From Mucilaginibacter lacusdianchii (GTDB taxonomy: Bacteria; Bacteroidota; Bacteroidia; Sphingobacteriales; Sphingobacteriaceae): a DNA stretch of 64,000 bases. Shown here in pieces: positions 51,648 through 60,048 of this stretch; the first letter of the stretch is position 1; each line of letters starts with the position of its first letter. The stretch spans positions 1,054,001-1,118,000 of the forward strand of contig NZ_WSRW01000002.1 of the NCBI RefSeq assembly GCF_009770985.1. The letters run 5' to 3'. Both the position numbers and the translations under genes were made by a program. The notes beneath the pieces are model-generated. The model ran no database searches and was not told the origin of the DNA. It worked only from the letters and a program-made list of their open reading frames with translations.

Positions 51648-52520
51648 TTAGTTTAAAAATTCTTCAATGCCTTGCTTAATTTGGCCTTGTGTATGATAAG
51701 CGGTGCTGTCATTGTGTAAAAGCGCAAGCATTTGCGGTATAGCTTCTTTTGATTTGTTGGCGAAGAGGATATCAATCATAGAAGACTGTACTGTACCCTG
51801 CACAAATGGTAGCGCGTTGATCAGCAAGCGTTGTACGCCGGTTGAGCTTGCTTTTGGCTGCAAAGTCTGCACTATGGCCAGCTGAACATTAGGGTCAGGA
51901 TCATTTTTCAAAGCCGAACCTAATGCCTTTAAGTCTGCTTCGCTCAACTTCCCCTCTTTTACAGCCAACACAGCCGAAATGCGCGTTGAAGAATAAGGTG
52001 ATTGCAGTTGCGCCATAAGCGGTGATTGATTTTGTGTCACAACTGGCGATTGATAGCTGCCTAAACCTGCTTTTTTCTTTTCCGCATTTTGCGCCACATA
52101 AACTTTTACATATCTGGTTTGAACAGGGCCCTGTTTTACAACTTGAAGGATTTTATACTTAACTATCTGCTGGTAATCGCTATTATACTTGCCTAAACAA
52201 AAAGCGATTACAAAAACTATCACCGCAGCAACTGAAGCCCACCAATACAGTACAGGTTGTATCCGGTAAATGATGTTATCTGGCTGTAGTGTATGGGTTT
52301 GCTTATTGAGCATGGCATAAAAGTTATCATCCATAACCTCAATAATTTGCTTTTTAGGGGTCATGTCCAGAGCATTCCATACCAACCGCAGATCGTTTAC
52401 TTTCTGTCTTATGCGCTCATCCTGCTCCAGCAGTTGCTCAAAGGTTACCTTTTCCTCTTCAGACAGATTGCCGGTGAGGTAATCGGTTGCCAGATTTTCT
52501 ATTTCACTTGCCGTCATCAT
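51648..52520 (-). CDS. Membrane anti-sigma-like protein with HEAT-type repeats
   Basis: The N-terminus (about residues 1-70) resembles anti-sigma regions: LATDYLTGNLSEEEKVTFEQLLEQDERIRQKV. One transmembrane helix follows (about 91-108, WWASVAAVIVFVIAFCLG), and then a periplasmic part with HEAT-like helical repeats (STRISAVLAVKEGKLSEADLKALGSALKNDPDPNVQLAIVQTL, GTVQSSMIDILFANKSKEAIPQMLALL). The ATG shares its A with the sigma stop codon (TAATG), giving strong coupling. It probably holds the sigma factor at the membrane until an envelope signal arrives. The anti-sigma role is inferred from position and topology. Confidence 0.72.
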   Translation of the reverse strand: MMTASEIENLATDYLTGNLSEEEKVTFEQLLEQDERIRQKVNDLRLVWNALDMTPKKQIIEVMDDNFYAMLNKQTHTLQPDNIIYRIQPVLYWWASVAAVIVFVIAFCLGKYNSDYQQIVKYKILQVVKQGPVQTRYVKVYVAQNAEKKKAGLGSYQSPVVTQNQSPLMAQLQSPYSSTRISAVLAVKEGKLSEADLKALGSALKNDPDPNVQLAIVQTLQPKASSTGVQRLLINALPFVQGTVQSSMIDILFANKSKEAIPQMLALLHNDSTAYHTQGQIKQGIEEFLN

Positions 52521-53035
52521 TAGGTCAGTTTAAAATACGCTTCTTTTAGTAACTGCATAGCCCGGTATACCCGCGTTTTAATCACCCCTACCGAGCATTC
52601 TTTTAAAGCAGCAATCTCCTCATATTTCATTCTCCAAAACTTGCTCATCATCAGCACCTCACCGTATTGTTCGGGTAATTTTTTCAAGATTTGATGTACT
52701 ATTTTATAATCATCGTTCTCCATCACGTAGCTATACTCTTCAGAGTAAGCAAATAAAGAATCCTTTCGTTGCATCTGGTATTTAATTTCCTGCCTGTTTA
52801 CATTAGCCGCAATAGCATAAAGCCAGACTTTGAAGTTACCCTCGTCCTTAAATGATTTGCGATACTCAATCACTCTTAAAAAAACCTGCTGTACCAAGTC
52901 TTTGCTCACGTCCCGGTCGCTGAATGATCGATAAGCAAAATATTGCAGTAGCCTTTGTTTGTAACGCTCGTATAATAATGCCACCTTGCTTAGGTCGTCA
53001 TTTTTGATACATATCATCAAGGCTTCGTCGGTCAT
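52520..53035 (-). CDS. ECF-type RNA polymerase sigma factor
   Basis: This 171-residue sigma-70 family protein has region 2 (LYERYKQRLLQYFAYRSFSDRDVSKDLVQQVFLRVIEYRKSF, KVWLYAIAANVNRQE) and region 4 (LPEQYGEVLMMSKFWRMKYEEIAALKECSVGVIKTRVYRAMQLLKEAY). The length is normal for ECF sigmas. It is first in a four-gene operon with a coupled anti-sigma-like gene and two exported adhesin-like genes. It lies about 300 bases downstream of a GH92 gene, but nothing in the sequence ties it to glycan control. Confidence 0.9.
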   Translation of the reverse strand: MTDEALMICIKNDDLSKVALLYERYKQRLLQYFAYRSFSDRDVSKDLVQQVFLRVIEYRKSFKDEGNFKVWLYAIAANVNRQEIKYQMQRKDSLFAYSEEYSYVMENDDYKIVHQILKKLPEQYGEVLMMSKFWRMKYEEIAALKECSVGVIKTRVYRAMQLLKEAYFKLT

Positions 53036-53335
53036 GGTTGATTTACTATGGTATATCAGGAAATCGCAAAAAGGTCACAAGAAAAATAAAAATATTTTTC
53101 GGCCAGCTATATCAATCGCTTGCTTATAGTTCTAAATTTAGTGTATGCACCATACAAATATCGATTCCGGCATTTACTTTATAATACTGTAAAGGACGCC
53201 TCCCATTGTTAATAGAAACAGGAACGAATAATTCATGGGAAATGCGTAACTACTAAATTATACATTTCAACAGGGATACCGATTGAGACATTCTGGATCA
53301 TCGCCCACATCAGATACCAATTCAAATTGATCTAT
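53036..53335. other. Intergenic region without recognised features
   Basis: This 300-base AT-rich gap lies upstream of the sigma gene and downstream of GH92 copy 4. I found no copy of the LacI-type operator, no clear TTTG/TAnnTTTG promoter and no strong hairpin. It must carry the sigma operon promoter. Confidence 0.45.
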
Positions 53336-55666
53336 TTAATCTTGCTTATCATCAGAACGAGAAGGCGGAAGTTCTTTTGTACTCCAGTCAGAAGGGTTGT
53401 TGCTCATCACCAACTTCAACACACCTCCTCTCTTGATGTCAGCATGTTTAAACCAAGCCTTATTCCAGCGTTTACCATTCAATTCGGCGGATTTGATGAA
53501 AGTTGCCTGCGGAGAAAGATTCTCTGCAACTATATCTAGTTTTGTTTTGCTATCAAGGTGAATAGTAACTTTTTTAAAACCGGGAGCTGTGATTAGATAA
53601 ACATCCTGACCTGCGTTAGGGAAAATTCCGGCTTTATTGAACACATACCAAGACGACATGGCTCCGGAATCATCATTCCCGGGAAGGCCATCGGCTTTAT
53701 CTGTGTAATACTTTTTTAATAATTTATTTATTAGGGATACTGTTTTATGATGTTGTCCGGCATAAATGTATAAGTGAGGCGTCAGGAATCCGGGTTCATT
53801 AGCAATATTGTAATAATTTCTCAAGAAGAAAGTATCCAGTCGATTAACAAACGCTCTTCTTCCTCCAGACTTTTCAATCAGTCGGCTCATGTCATGGGGT
53901 ACGTAAAATGAATATTCCCACGAATGACTTTCATAAAAGAAATCAGACCAGTTTCCAGCAGAGAGCACGGTAAAATCCTTGTTGTCTAGATATTTACCAG
54001 ACAGTTGCTTGTAGGGGATGATGCCTATTTGACTGGGTGAAAAATCAAGATAATATTGCCATGTGCGATTGTGAAAGGTTTCATCCCATGTTCCATCTGC
54101 CTTTCGAGGCATAATAAACCCTTTTGCCCCGTCGGATACAACTGGTTTCCATAAATTCTCCCAGTTGCCTGCTCTTTTAGCGTATTTGTTATAATCGTCT
54201 TTTTTGCCCAACTTAAGTGCAACTTGCGCTATCGCCCAGTCGTTGGCGGCGTATTCAACCGTACGGGTACCGGCACGTTCATAATCAGTAGACACATAAC
54301 CTAACGTGTTGTAATCTTTCAAACCTCCTCTTCCTTCTTTACGCTCGTCACTACCCGGAGGCACTTCTGCATCTTTCAGCATAGCTTCAAAAGCATCCGC
54401 ATAGTTGATTCCTTTCAAGTCTTTTAAAACAGCTTCGGCCAACACCATATCTGCATTGCTTCCGCCTTGCGTACGACCGTTGCTGTTACCCGATCTGCCA
54501 TCAGGCAAGTAACCTTCGTTTTTGTAGGTATCAATCAAAGAGTTTACAATCTGCGACTCCTTTTCGGGGGCAATAAGGGTAATTAATGGATGGCTGGTAC
54601 GGTAGGTATCCCAAATACAATAAAAGTCGTCAAAATAAGGCGCGTCACTTTTCCATAAAGCGTTTTCGCCGGTTTTATCTGTTGGCTGCATCAAGGTATG
54701 ATATAAAGCCGTATAAAACTTTACTTTTTCGGTTTTATCATTAGTTGCTATTTCCATCCGGCCTAAATAGCTATCCCATTCCGCTTTAGCTTTTGCTACT
54801 GCCTGTTCAAAAGTTAAACCGGCGGCTTCTTTCTGAAAGTTTTCTTTTGCCTTTCCAATACTTATAAATGAAATACCCACACGCACTTCTACCTGCTGAG
54901 GGGCATTTTTATTGAATGAAAACCATGCGCCTACAGGTTCGCCCGAATCATATTCCATCTTATTACCGGGATGTTTTGTGCCGGATTTCCAGGTGCCAAA
55001 AGATTCGGCAGGTGTGTTAAACTGCGCATAAAAGTAAACCGTAAACGGCGCTCCAATATTCCATCCTCCACTAACGCGATTGTATCCGGTTATTTCTGTA
55101 TTTGAACGTATTTCAATTTCTGATCCTAATAATTTTTGCTCCTCATGGCAACATGCATTCTTTCCCAGTATACTTCCGGCATCTATTAACATCCCACTTT
55201 GCCCGGCTTTATTGAAAGTATAGCGGTGAATACCGGTTTTAGGTGTAGCGGTTAGTTCTGCCAAAATATTCGGCTCTTTCAATTCGGCAGAAAAATAGCC
55301 GGCCGTTGCGGTTTCCTTTCCCCGATCCGAACCATATCCATTAATCCTGATATCGCCGTTAAAAGGATAAACTAATATGTTTCCATATTTGGGCCCACCT
55401 CCGGTTCCACTAACGTGCAGGTGACTAAAGCCTCTTATCTTACCGCTTTCTTTGTATCCCATGTTTGTACCCAAGTCGTCACAATCAGGACCTAACTTTA
55501 CCATTCCGAAAGGATACGTTGCCCCCGGAAACGTATTGCCATTACCTTGCGTTCCAATAAACGGATCAACGAATGCTGAAAGGCTTGTTTGTGAGCGTTC
55601 CTGTGCTTTTATGGTGGTTAAAAAAAATAAAACATTGATAATGACGGTGAGTGTAATAAATTTCAT
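53336..55666 (-). CDS. GH92 exo-alpha-mannosidase (copy 4), outside the operator regulon
   Basis: The ATG at 55666 (MKFITLTVIINVLFFL...) is preferred, giving a signal peptide ending IKAQ. GH92 motifs: FVDPFIGTQGNGNTFPGATYPFGMVKLGPD, GFSHLHVSGTGGGPKYGNILVYP, CIWDTYRTSHPLITLI, GLPGNDDSGAMSSWYVFNKAGIFP. The loop YNIANEPGFLTPHLYIY differs from the other three copies. It has 776 residues. No GCTAAAnCGnTTTA operator lies upstream, unlike the GH92 units at 25-45 kb, so it is probably under separate control. It is a single-gene unit. Confidence 0.92.
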   Translation of the reverse strand: MKFITLTVIINVLFFLTTIKAQERSQTSLSAFVDPFIGTQGNGNTFPGATYPFGMVKLGPDCDDLGTNMGYKESGKIRGFSHLHVSGTGGGPKYGNILVYPFNGDIRINGYGSDRGKETATAGYFSAELKEPNILAELTATPKTGIHRYTFNKAGQSGMLIDAGSILGKNACCHEEQKLLGSEIEIRSNTEITGYNRVSGGWNIGAPFTVYFYAQFNTPAESFGTWKSGTKHPGNKMEYDSGEPVGAWFSFNKNAPQQVEVRVGISFISIGKAKENFQKEAAGLTFEQAVAKAKAEWDSYLGRMEIATNDKTEKVKFYTALYHTLMQPTDKTGENALWKSDAPYFDDFYCIWDTYRTSHPLITLIAPEKESQIVNSLIDTYKNEGYLPDGRSGNSNGRTQGGSNADMVLAEAVLKDLKGINYADAFEAMLKDAEVPPGSDERKEGRGGLKDYNTLGYVSTDYERAGTRTVEYAANDWAIAQVALKLGKKDDYNKYAKRAGNWENLWKPVVSDGAKGFIMPRKADGTWDETFHNRTWQYYLDFSPSQIGIIPYKQLSGKYLDNKDFTVLSAGNWSDFFYESHSWEYSFYVPHDMSRLIEKSGGRRAFVNRLDTFFLRNYYNIANEPGFLTPHLYIYAGQHHKTVSLINKLLKKYYTDKADGLPGNDDSGAMSSWYVFNKAGIFPNAGQDVYLITAPGFKKVTIHLDSKTKLDIVAENLSPQATFIKSAELNGKRWNKAWFKHADIKRGGVLKLVMSNNPSDWSTKELPPSRSDDKQD

Positions 55667-56035
55667 ATCGTTCTGACTAAGCAAAAAGGATTTAAATAGG
55701 CCGGCTAAAGTAATAAGTTTTTATTTGTGTCTGTTTCCGAAACGGTTATAGTTTCTGATAATTCATGCTGGCACAACTGTGCTTAAACTTTAGACAGCTT
55801 TGCTTGCGGCGTAGGTTAAACTGTAATTAGCTACAAGATACAGGACGACTTTTACCTACCGATCATGCGGCTTTGAGCATAAATATTTCAGTAATAGCCT
55901 CCGAGTTTTAACTCTTCGGGATGCACCGATTCTTAATTTAAAAAATTGAATTTGCCTATTACATTGAGCTGTACAAGCCGAATATTTGAGCCACTGAAGA
56001 AACTACGATGTATTTTAAACCCTGATCTTTGTATC
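55667..56035. other. Divergent intergenic region
   Basis: This 369-base gap lies between GH92 copy 4 (minus) and the aldo/keto reductase (plus). It contains a small inverted repeat GTTTCCGAAAC (55733-55743), which might be a regulator site. There is no good match to the LacI-type operator; CCGGCTAAAG at 55701-55710 is only partly similar. No RNA gene is evident. Confidence 0.45.
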
Positions 56036-57007
56036 ATGAAAAACATCACCAAAATACAGTTAGGCCAAAATGGTCCGTTCGTATCCCGACTTGGTTTAGG
56101 CTGTATGCGTATGTCATCTATCTGGGGCGGTTCAACACCAAACGAAGTGGAGAGTATTGCTACCATTCATGAGGCCTTGGACAACGGCATCAATTTTTTG
56201 AACACGGGTGATTTTTATGGTGCCGGTCATAACGAAATGCTGATAAGCAAAGCCATTAAAGGAAGGCGCAACGATGCTTTTATTAGCGTAAAATTCGGCG
56301 CCATCTTTCACAATGGTCAACCACTCGGTATGGATCTGCGCCCTATATCTATAAAAAACTTTGTTAACTACTCGCTTACCCGTTTGGGTATTGAAACCAT
56401 TGATCTTTATCAACCCAGCCGCATGGACAACAGTGTGCCGGTGGAAGACATTATTGGCACAGTAGCCGATTTGGTGAAAGAAGGTAAAGTGCGCTACATC
56501 GGCGTTTCCGAAATTAGTGCTGGGCAGCTTCGTAAAGCTAACAGCATTCACCCAATAAGTGCTCTGGAAATCGGCTATTCATTGGCCGACAGGCAGGTAG
56601 AAGACGAACTATTGCCTACAGCCAAGCAACTCGGCATCGGCGTGGTTGCCTTCGCTAATACCGCTGAAGGCTTCTTGACCGGCCAGATGACAGCTCCGCT
56701 GCCAGCAGACGACTACCGTATTCATTTCACCCGTTTTCAAGAAGAAAACTTAAGTCACAATCTGAAAAAGGTTGAAGTATTGAAGCAATTAGCTGAAAAT
56801 AAAGGTTGCACGCCAACACAACTTGCCATTGCCTGGGTGAAAGAACAGGGCGATCATATAATGCCGTTAGTTAGTATGAGCCGCAGGTCTCGCCTGCCCG
56901 AAAACATTGCAGCCATGAGCATTGTATTTACCAAGGAAGAGATGAACGTGTTAAACACTACTTTTGCGAAAGGCGCCATATGGGGTGGCACCTACTTACA
57001 ACGGTAA
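56036..57007 (+). CDS. Aldo/keto reductase
   Basis: The start is ATG 56036 (MKNITKIQLGQNG...); the in-frame extension to 55946 has no family similarity. TIM-barrel AKR motifs: VSRLGLGCMRMS, FLNTGDFYGAGHNEMLISKAI with catalytic Asp and Tyr, ISVKFGA with the Lys, VKEGKVRYIGVSEISAGQLRKA, QLAIAWVKEQG. Where many AKRs have the catalytic His (LYYxHR-D), this protein has LYQPSRMD, as some AKR subgroups do, so the exact chemistry may differ. It is an NADPH-dependent carbonyl reductase of unknown substrate. It is followed 4 bases later by an AraC gene, probably in one transcript. Confidence 0.88.
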   Translation: MKNITKIQLGQNGPFVSRLGLGCMRMSSIWGGSTPNEVESIATIHEALDNGINFLNTGDFYGAGHNEMLISKAIKGRRNDAFISVKFGAIFHNGQPLGMDLRPISIKNFVNYSLTRLGIETIDLYQPSRMDNSVPVEDIIGTVADLVKEGKVRYIGVSEISAGQLRKANSIHPISALEIGYSLADRQVEDELLPTAKQLGIGVVAFANTAEGFLTGQMTAPLPADDYRIHFTRFQEENLSHNLKKVEVLKQLAENKGCTPTQLAIAWVKEQGDHIMPLVSMSRRSRLPENIAAMSIVFTKEEMNVLNTTFAKGAIWGGTYLQR

Positions 57008-57011
57008 AAGC

Positions 57012-57845
57012 ATGCTTAGCCCGGAAGAGATTATACCAGGTGTAATTTTTTACGCTTACCACGCTGCCAGGCGCACAGAAAAAGTGTGTTTCTGGAAAGA
57101 TCATACTTTGATACTGCAGGTAACCGGAGAAATGGTATTACAAACTACTACACAAAAAAGATCAATAGCTAGCGGAGAAATATTATTGATTAGCAAAAAC
57201 CAAGTGGGTACGCTTATCAAAATACCACCACCCGGCGCAGATTATGAAACTATCGTCTTATCGTTACAGGAAGATTTGCTGTGTAAAATTGCTCTAGAAG
57301 GCAAGCTGGAAACGGACCAGAAATATACCGGTCCGCCCAACGTTAGTATCCCATACAATGAATTTATACAAGGGTATTTTCATTCGGTTATTCCATACGC
57401 CCGAAATGCCGGATCCGAAATAACAGACGAGCTCGGTATTTTGAAAGTGAAGGAATGCGTTAAATTACTACTGCTTGTCTTGCCCGAACTTCGCAACCTT
57501 TTGTTTGATTTTTCCGAACCGCATAAAATCGATCTGGAAAAATTTATGCTGAATAACTTTCAGTTTAACATTCCTATTGAAAAATTTGCGCAACTAACCG
57601 GTCGCAGTCTGGCAGGTTTTAAAAGGGACTTTCAAAAAACTTTTGGCCTACCGCCACGTCAATGGCTACAAGCCAAGCGGCTAGACACAGCCAAATACCT
57701 GATAGAAATTAAGCAGCAAAAGCCTTCGGCTATTTATCTCTACCTGGGCTTCAAAAGCTTGTCGCACTTTTCTTACGCATTTAAGGAAAAGTTTGGCATG
57801 TCACCTAACGAGCTGGTTTGCTTATCCCTCCCACAAACATCGTAA
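57012..57845 (+). CDS. AraC-family transcriptional regulator
   Basis: Starting at ATG 57012 (MLSPEEIIPGV...), the protein has about 277 residues: an N-terminal cupin-like part (TLILQVTGEMVLQTT, IASGEILLISKNQVGTLIKIP) and a C-terminal double helix-turn-helix (FAQLTGRSLAGFKRDFQKTFGLPPRQWLQAKRLDTAKYLI, then AIYLYLGFKSLSHFSYAFKEKFGMSPNE). An upstream in-frame start overlapping the reductase is possible but adds unrelated residues. The tight link to the reductase suggests it controls that gene. The ligand is unknown. Confidence 0.88.
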   Translation: MLSPEEIIPGVIFYAYHAARRTEKVCFWKDHTLILQVTGEMVLQTTTQKRSIASGEILLISKNQVGTLIKIPPPGADYETIVLSLQEDLLCKIALEGKLETDQKYTGPPNVSIPYNEFIQGYFHSVIPYARNAGSEITDELGILKVKECVKLLLLVLPELRNLLFDFSEPHKIDLEKFMLNNFQFNIPIEKFAQLTGRSLAGFKRDFQKTFGLPPRQWLQAKRLDTAKYLIEIKQQKPSAIYLYLGFKSLSHFSYAFKEKFGMSPNELVCLSLPQTS

Positions 57846-57865
57846 TATAAATTATTATGTAATGG

Positions 57866-58543
57866 TTAATCCAAGTCAGTTGCAAATGCACTGCTTATGG
57901 GTATGCAATAATTTTTGATGTGGATTTGGTGCCGCTCTTTCCGGTCAACGTGAAATTTATTGACAATATATGACCTATGTACTCTAACAAATGTAGTTGC
58001 CGGTAACAGCGTCATGGCCTCACTCATGGTTAATCGGGTAAGAATTGTATTTCGGTTAGCCATCACAAACGTTACATAATTGCCCGCACTTTCCAGGTAA
58101 AGGATATCCTGAAAGTTAACCTTAACTGATTCGTATCCAGATTTGATAAAGATACCATTGCTATCGTCGGCTTTTTGCCCGGTTTTGTACTGCAAAAGTT
58201 CATGGGCCTTATGGCATGCTTTTAAGAAACGCGGAAACGAGAAAGGCTTCAATAGATAATCAACCGCATCCAGTTCATAACTTTGAGCGGCATGCTCTGC
58301 ATAAGCAGTAGTAAATACAACCAGTGGCTTAGGCGCTAAACTTTGCATCAGTTCTATGCCGGTTATATCGGGCATTTTAATGTCCAGAAATAAAAGCTGT
58401 ACAGGCTCATTAGCCAAATAAGCAATTGCTTTAAGGGGTTCGGTAAAGCAATTGCTTAAATCCAAAAACGGAACTTTACCAGCATGTGAGCGTATTACTT
58501 CCAAAGCAAAGGGTTCGTCGTCTATGGCTATGGCTTTAATCAT
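57866..58543 (-). CDS. LytTR-family response regulator
   Basis: The protein has a CheY-like receiver (residues 1-120: IAIDDEPFALEVI, phospho-acceptor Asp in LLFLDIKMPDITG, TTAYAEHAAQSYELDAVDYLLKPF) and a LytTR DNA-binding domain (SVKVNFQDILYLESAGNYVTFVM, TFVRVHRSYIVNKFHV). Its ATG overlaps the stop of the thioredoxin-like gene by one base (TAATG), so it is the third gene of a kinase-thioredoxin-regulator operon. The partner is the LytS-like kinase at 60045-61535. Targets are unknown. Confidence 0.92.
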   Translation of the reverse strand: MIKAIAIDDEPFALEVIRSHAGKVPFLDLSNCFTEPLKAIAYLANEPVQLLFLDIKMPDITGIELMQSLAPKPLVVFTTAYAEHAAQSYELDAVDYLLKPFSFPRFLKACHKAHELLQYKTGQKADDSNGIFIKSGYESVKVNFQDILYLESAGNYVTFVMANRNTILTRLTMSEAMTLLPATTFVRVHRSYIVNKFHVDRKERHQIHIKNYCIPISSAFATDLD

Positions 58544-60048
58544 TACAAGTACTGTTCTAATTGCTTAAATAGTTCTACACCTTCGCTGGGCCTTTTGGCT
58601 GTTTCGGGCACGAGTTTGCCATTTTTATCAAATATAAAATAACTTGGATACATTCCTTGTTTGTCCTTTAACGGCTGCACCTCTTCCCAAATTTTTTGAA
58701 TATCCTGATTGCTTTTACGCAAGTGCAACCCGCTTAAGTTATTCACCTGCAAAAATTCTCGCCAATGGGCATCCTTCCCGTTATCATCCATATCCAAGTA
58801 AATAAAAACTACGTCTTTATCTTTGAAATGCTGCTTTAATTGAGGGGTAAAACCAAGTTCGTATCGGCATGGTGCACACCAGGTACCCCAAATATCCAAA
58901 TAAACTACTTTGCCTTTATACTGATTTATTACCTGATATATGGAGGTAAGCTGCTGGTAATCGTTAAAAATTTGTATAGCCTTGTTGTTTTTGTTTGCAG
59001 TAAGTGCAGTCTCCAATTTGTGCAATTTATCCGTCAGGCCCGCCGTGTACCCACTATGCGCATAAACCGATTTAAATTCGTCCATTAAAGGCCGTAATTC
59101 TGTTAACTCTTTGTCCCGTGATTTGGCCGCAATAGCTTGTGCCAGCATAGCTTCGGCAACGTTTGGGTCGAAATTATTTTTAATGGCAAGCCAATTTACA
59201 TACATTTTGCCTTTTTCGCGAGCTATTTGATTAATGCTATCAAGCGAAATACCGAAATATACAAGCGGCGTTTTCGTATTGCTTCCTCTTTTCTGAAAAT
59301 CGCTAAAAGCTGCTGCTTCCATGTAACCAACATAGCTGTCGGCAAATTCATAAAACAACGGACCTGCAGGTTGTACTTCCGGCCTTACAGCAACATTTTT
59401 GTATATTGACATAATGAAGGTTACTAAGTCATCCCGTTTCATACGCACATTTATACGGGCAAATCTGCTTAGCTGCATTATTGTATTTGCTTTTACCTCC
59501 TGACTAATAAGGAGCTTATTAAATTTTGAAACACCTTGCGCATTCTTTATCATAGTTAACTGCCTATCACGCACTTCAAGCCAAGGCTTTACAACTTTTT
59601 CCTGTATAGCTTCAGGGGATAAGTTGCTAAACAGATTGCTACTACCTTCAGCGCGAAAGAAAGGTGGCTGCAATAAGTTTAAACTGTATAACAACTTATT
59701 TTCTATGGCTTCTGGCCCCGAAAACTTTCTTATAGTCGTATCGGCTGCATTTAATTCTAAAGTCAGACTTTTCTCCGGGCTTAGAAGCAGCAAATATTGC
59801 CGCTTTTTATAGGTTAATGTTGCCAGCTTTTTTTCTGACACTGGCAAATTAGCACTGAATTTACCTTGCCGGTTTATAATGACCCGAATATCGCCTTCAG
59901 GATTGTATCCATAAACAAAAGGCAGGTTTATGGTTAGCGAATCTGTACCTGCACTAACTTTGTTTAATACCTGGCCGCTTATGCGGAACTGGGCGAAGCA
60001 ATTTACCGTTGCTATGATTGAAATAATGATTAATATTAACTTTTTCAT
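58543..60048 (-). CDS. Periplasmic TlpA-like thioredoxin-fold protein between kinase and regulator genes
   Basis: The 501-residue protein has a signal peptide (ending NCFAQ), a beta-rich N-terminal domain (FRISGQVLNKVSAGTDSL, YLLLLSPEKSLTLELNAADTTI; a DUF4369-like type), a long helical middle and a C-terminal TlpA/AhpC-type thioredoxin domain with the active-site WGTWCAPCRYEL and YPSYFIFDKNGKLV. This is a periplasmic disulfide reductase type common in Bacteroidota. Its start overlaps the kinase stop by four bases and its stop overlaps the regulator start by one. Such tight sandwiching suggests a role linked to the two-component system, for instance redox input, but that is inference. Confidence 0.85.
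   Translation of the reverse strand: MKKLILIIISIIATVNCFAQFRISGQVLNKVSAGTDSLTINLPFVYGYNPEGDIRVIINRQGKFSANLPVSEKKLATLTYKKRQYLLLLSPEKSLTLELNAADTTIRKFSGPEAIENKLLYSLNLLQPPFFRAEGSSNLFSNLSPEAIQEKVVKPWLEVRDRQLTMIKNAQGVSKFNKLLISQEVKANTIMQLSRFARINVRMKRDDLVTFIMSIYKNVAVRPEVQPAGPLFYEFADSYVGYMEAAAFSDFQKRGSNTKTPLVYFGISLDSINQIAREKGKMYVNWLAIKNNFDPNVAEAMLAQAIAAKSRDKELTELRPLMDEFKSVYAHSGYTAGLTDKLHKLETALTANKNNKAIQIFNDYQQLTSIYQVINQYKGKVVYLDIWGTWCAPCRYELGFTPQLKQHFKDKDVVFIYLDMDDNGKDAHWREFLQVNNLSGLHLRKSNQDIQKIWEEVQPLKDKQGMYPSYFIFDKNGKLVPETAKRPSEGVELFKQLEQYL

Noticed and set aside
55701..55710. CCGGCTAAAG upstream of GH92 copy 4 as an operator
   Set aside because: The spacing between CCGG and CTAAA does not fit the palindrome; no second half-site.
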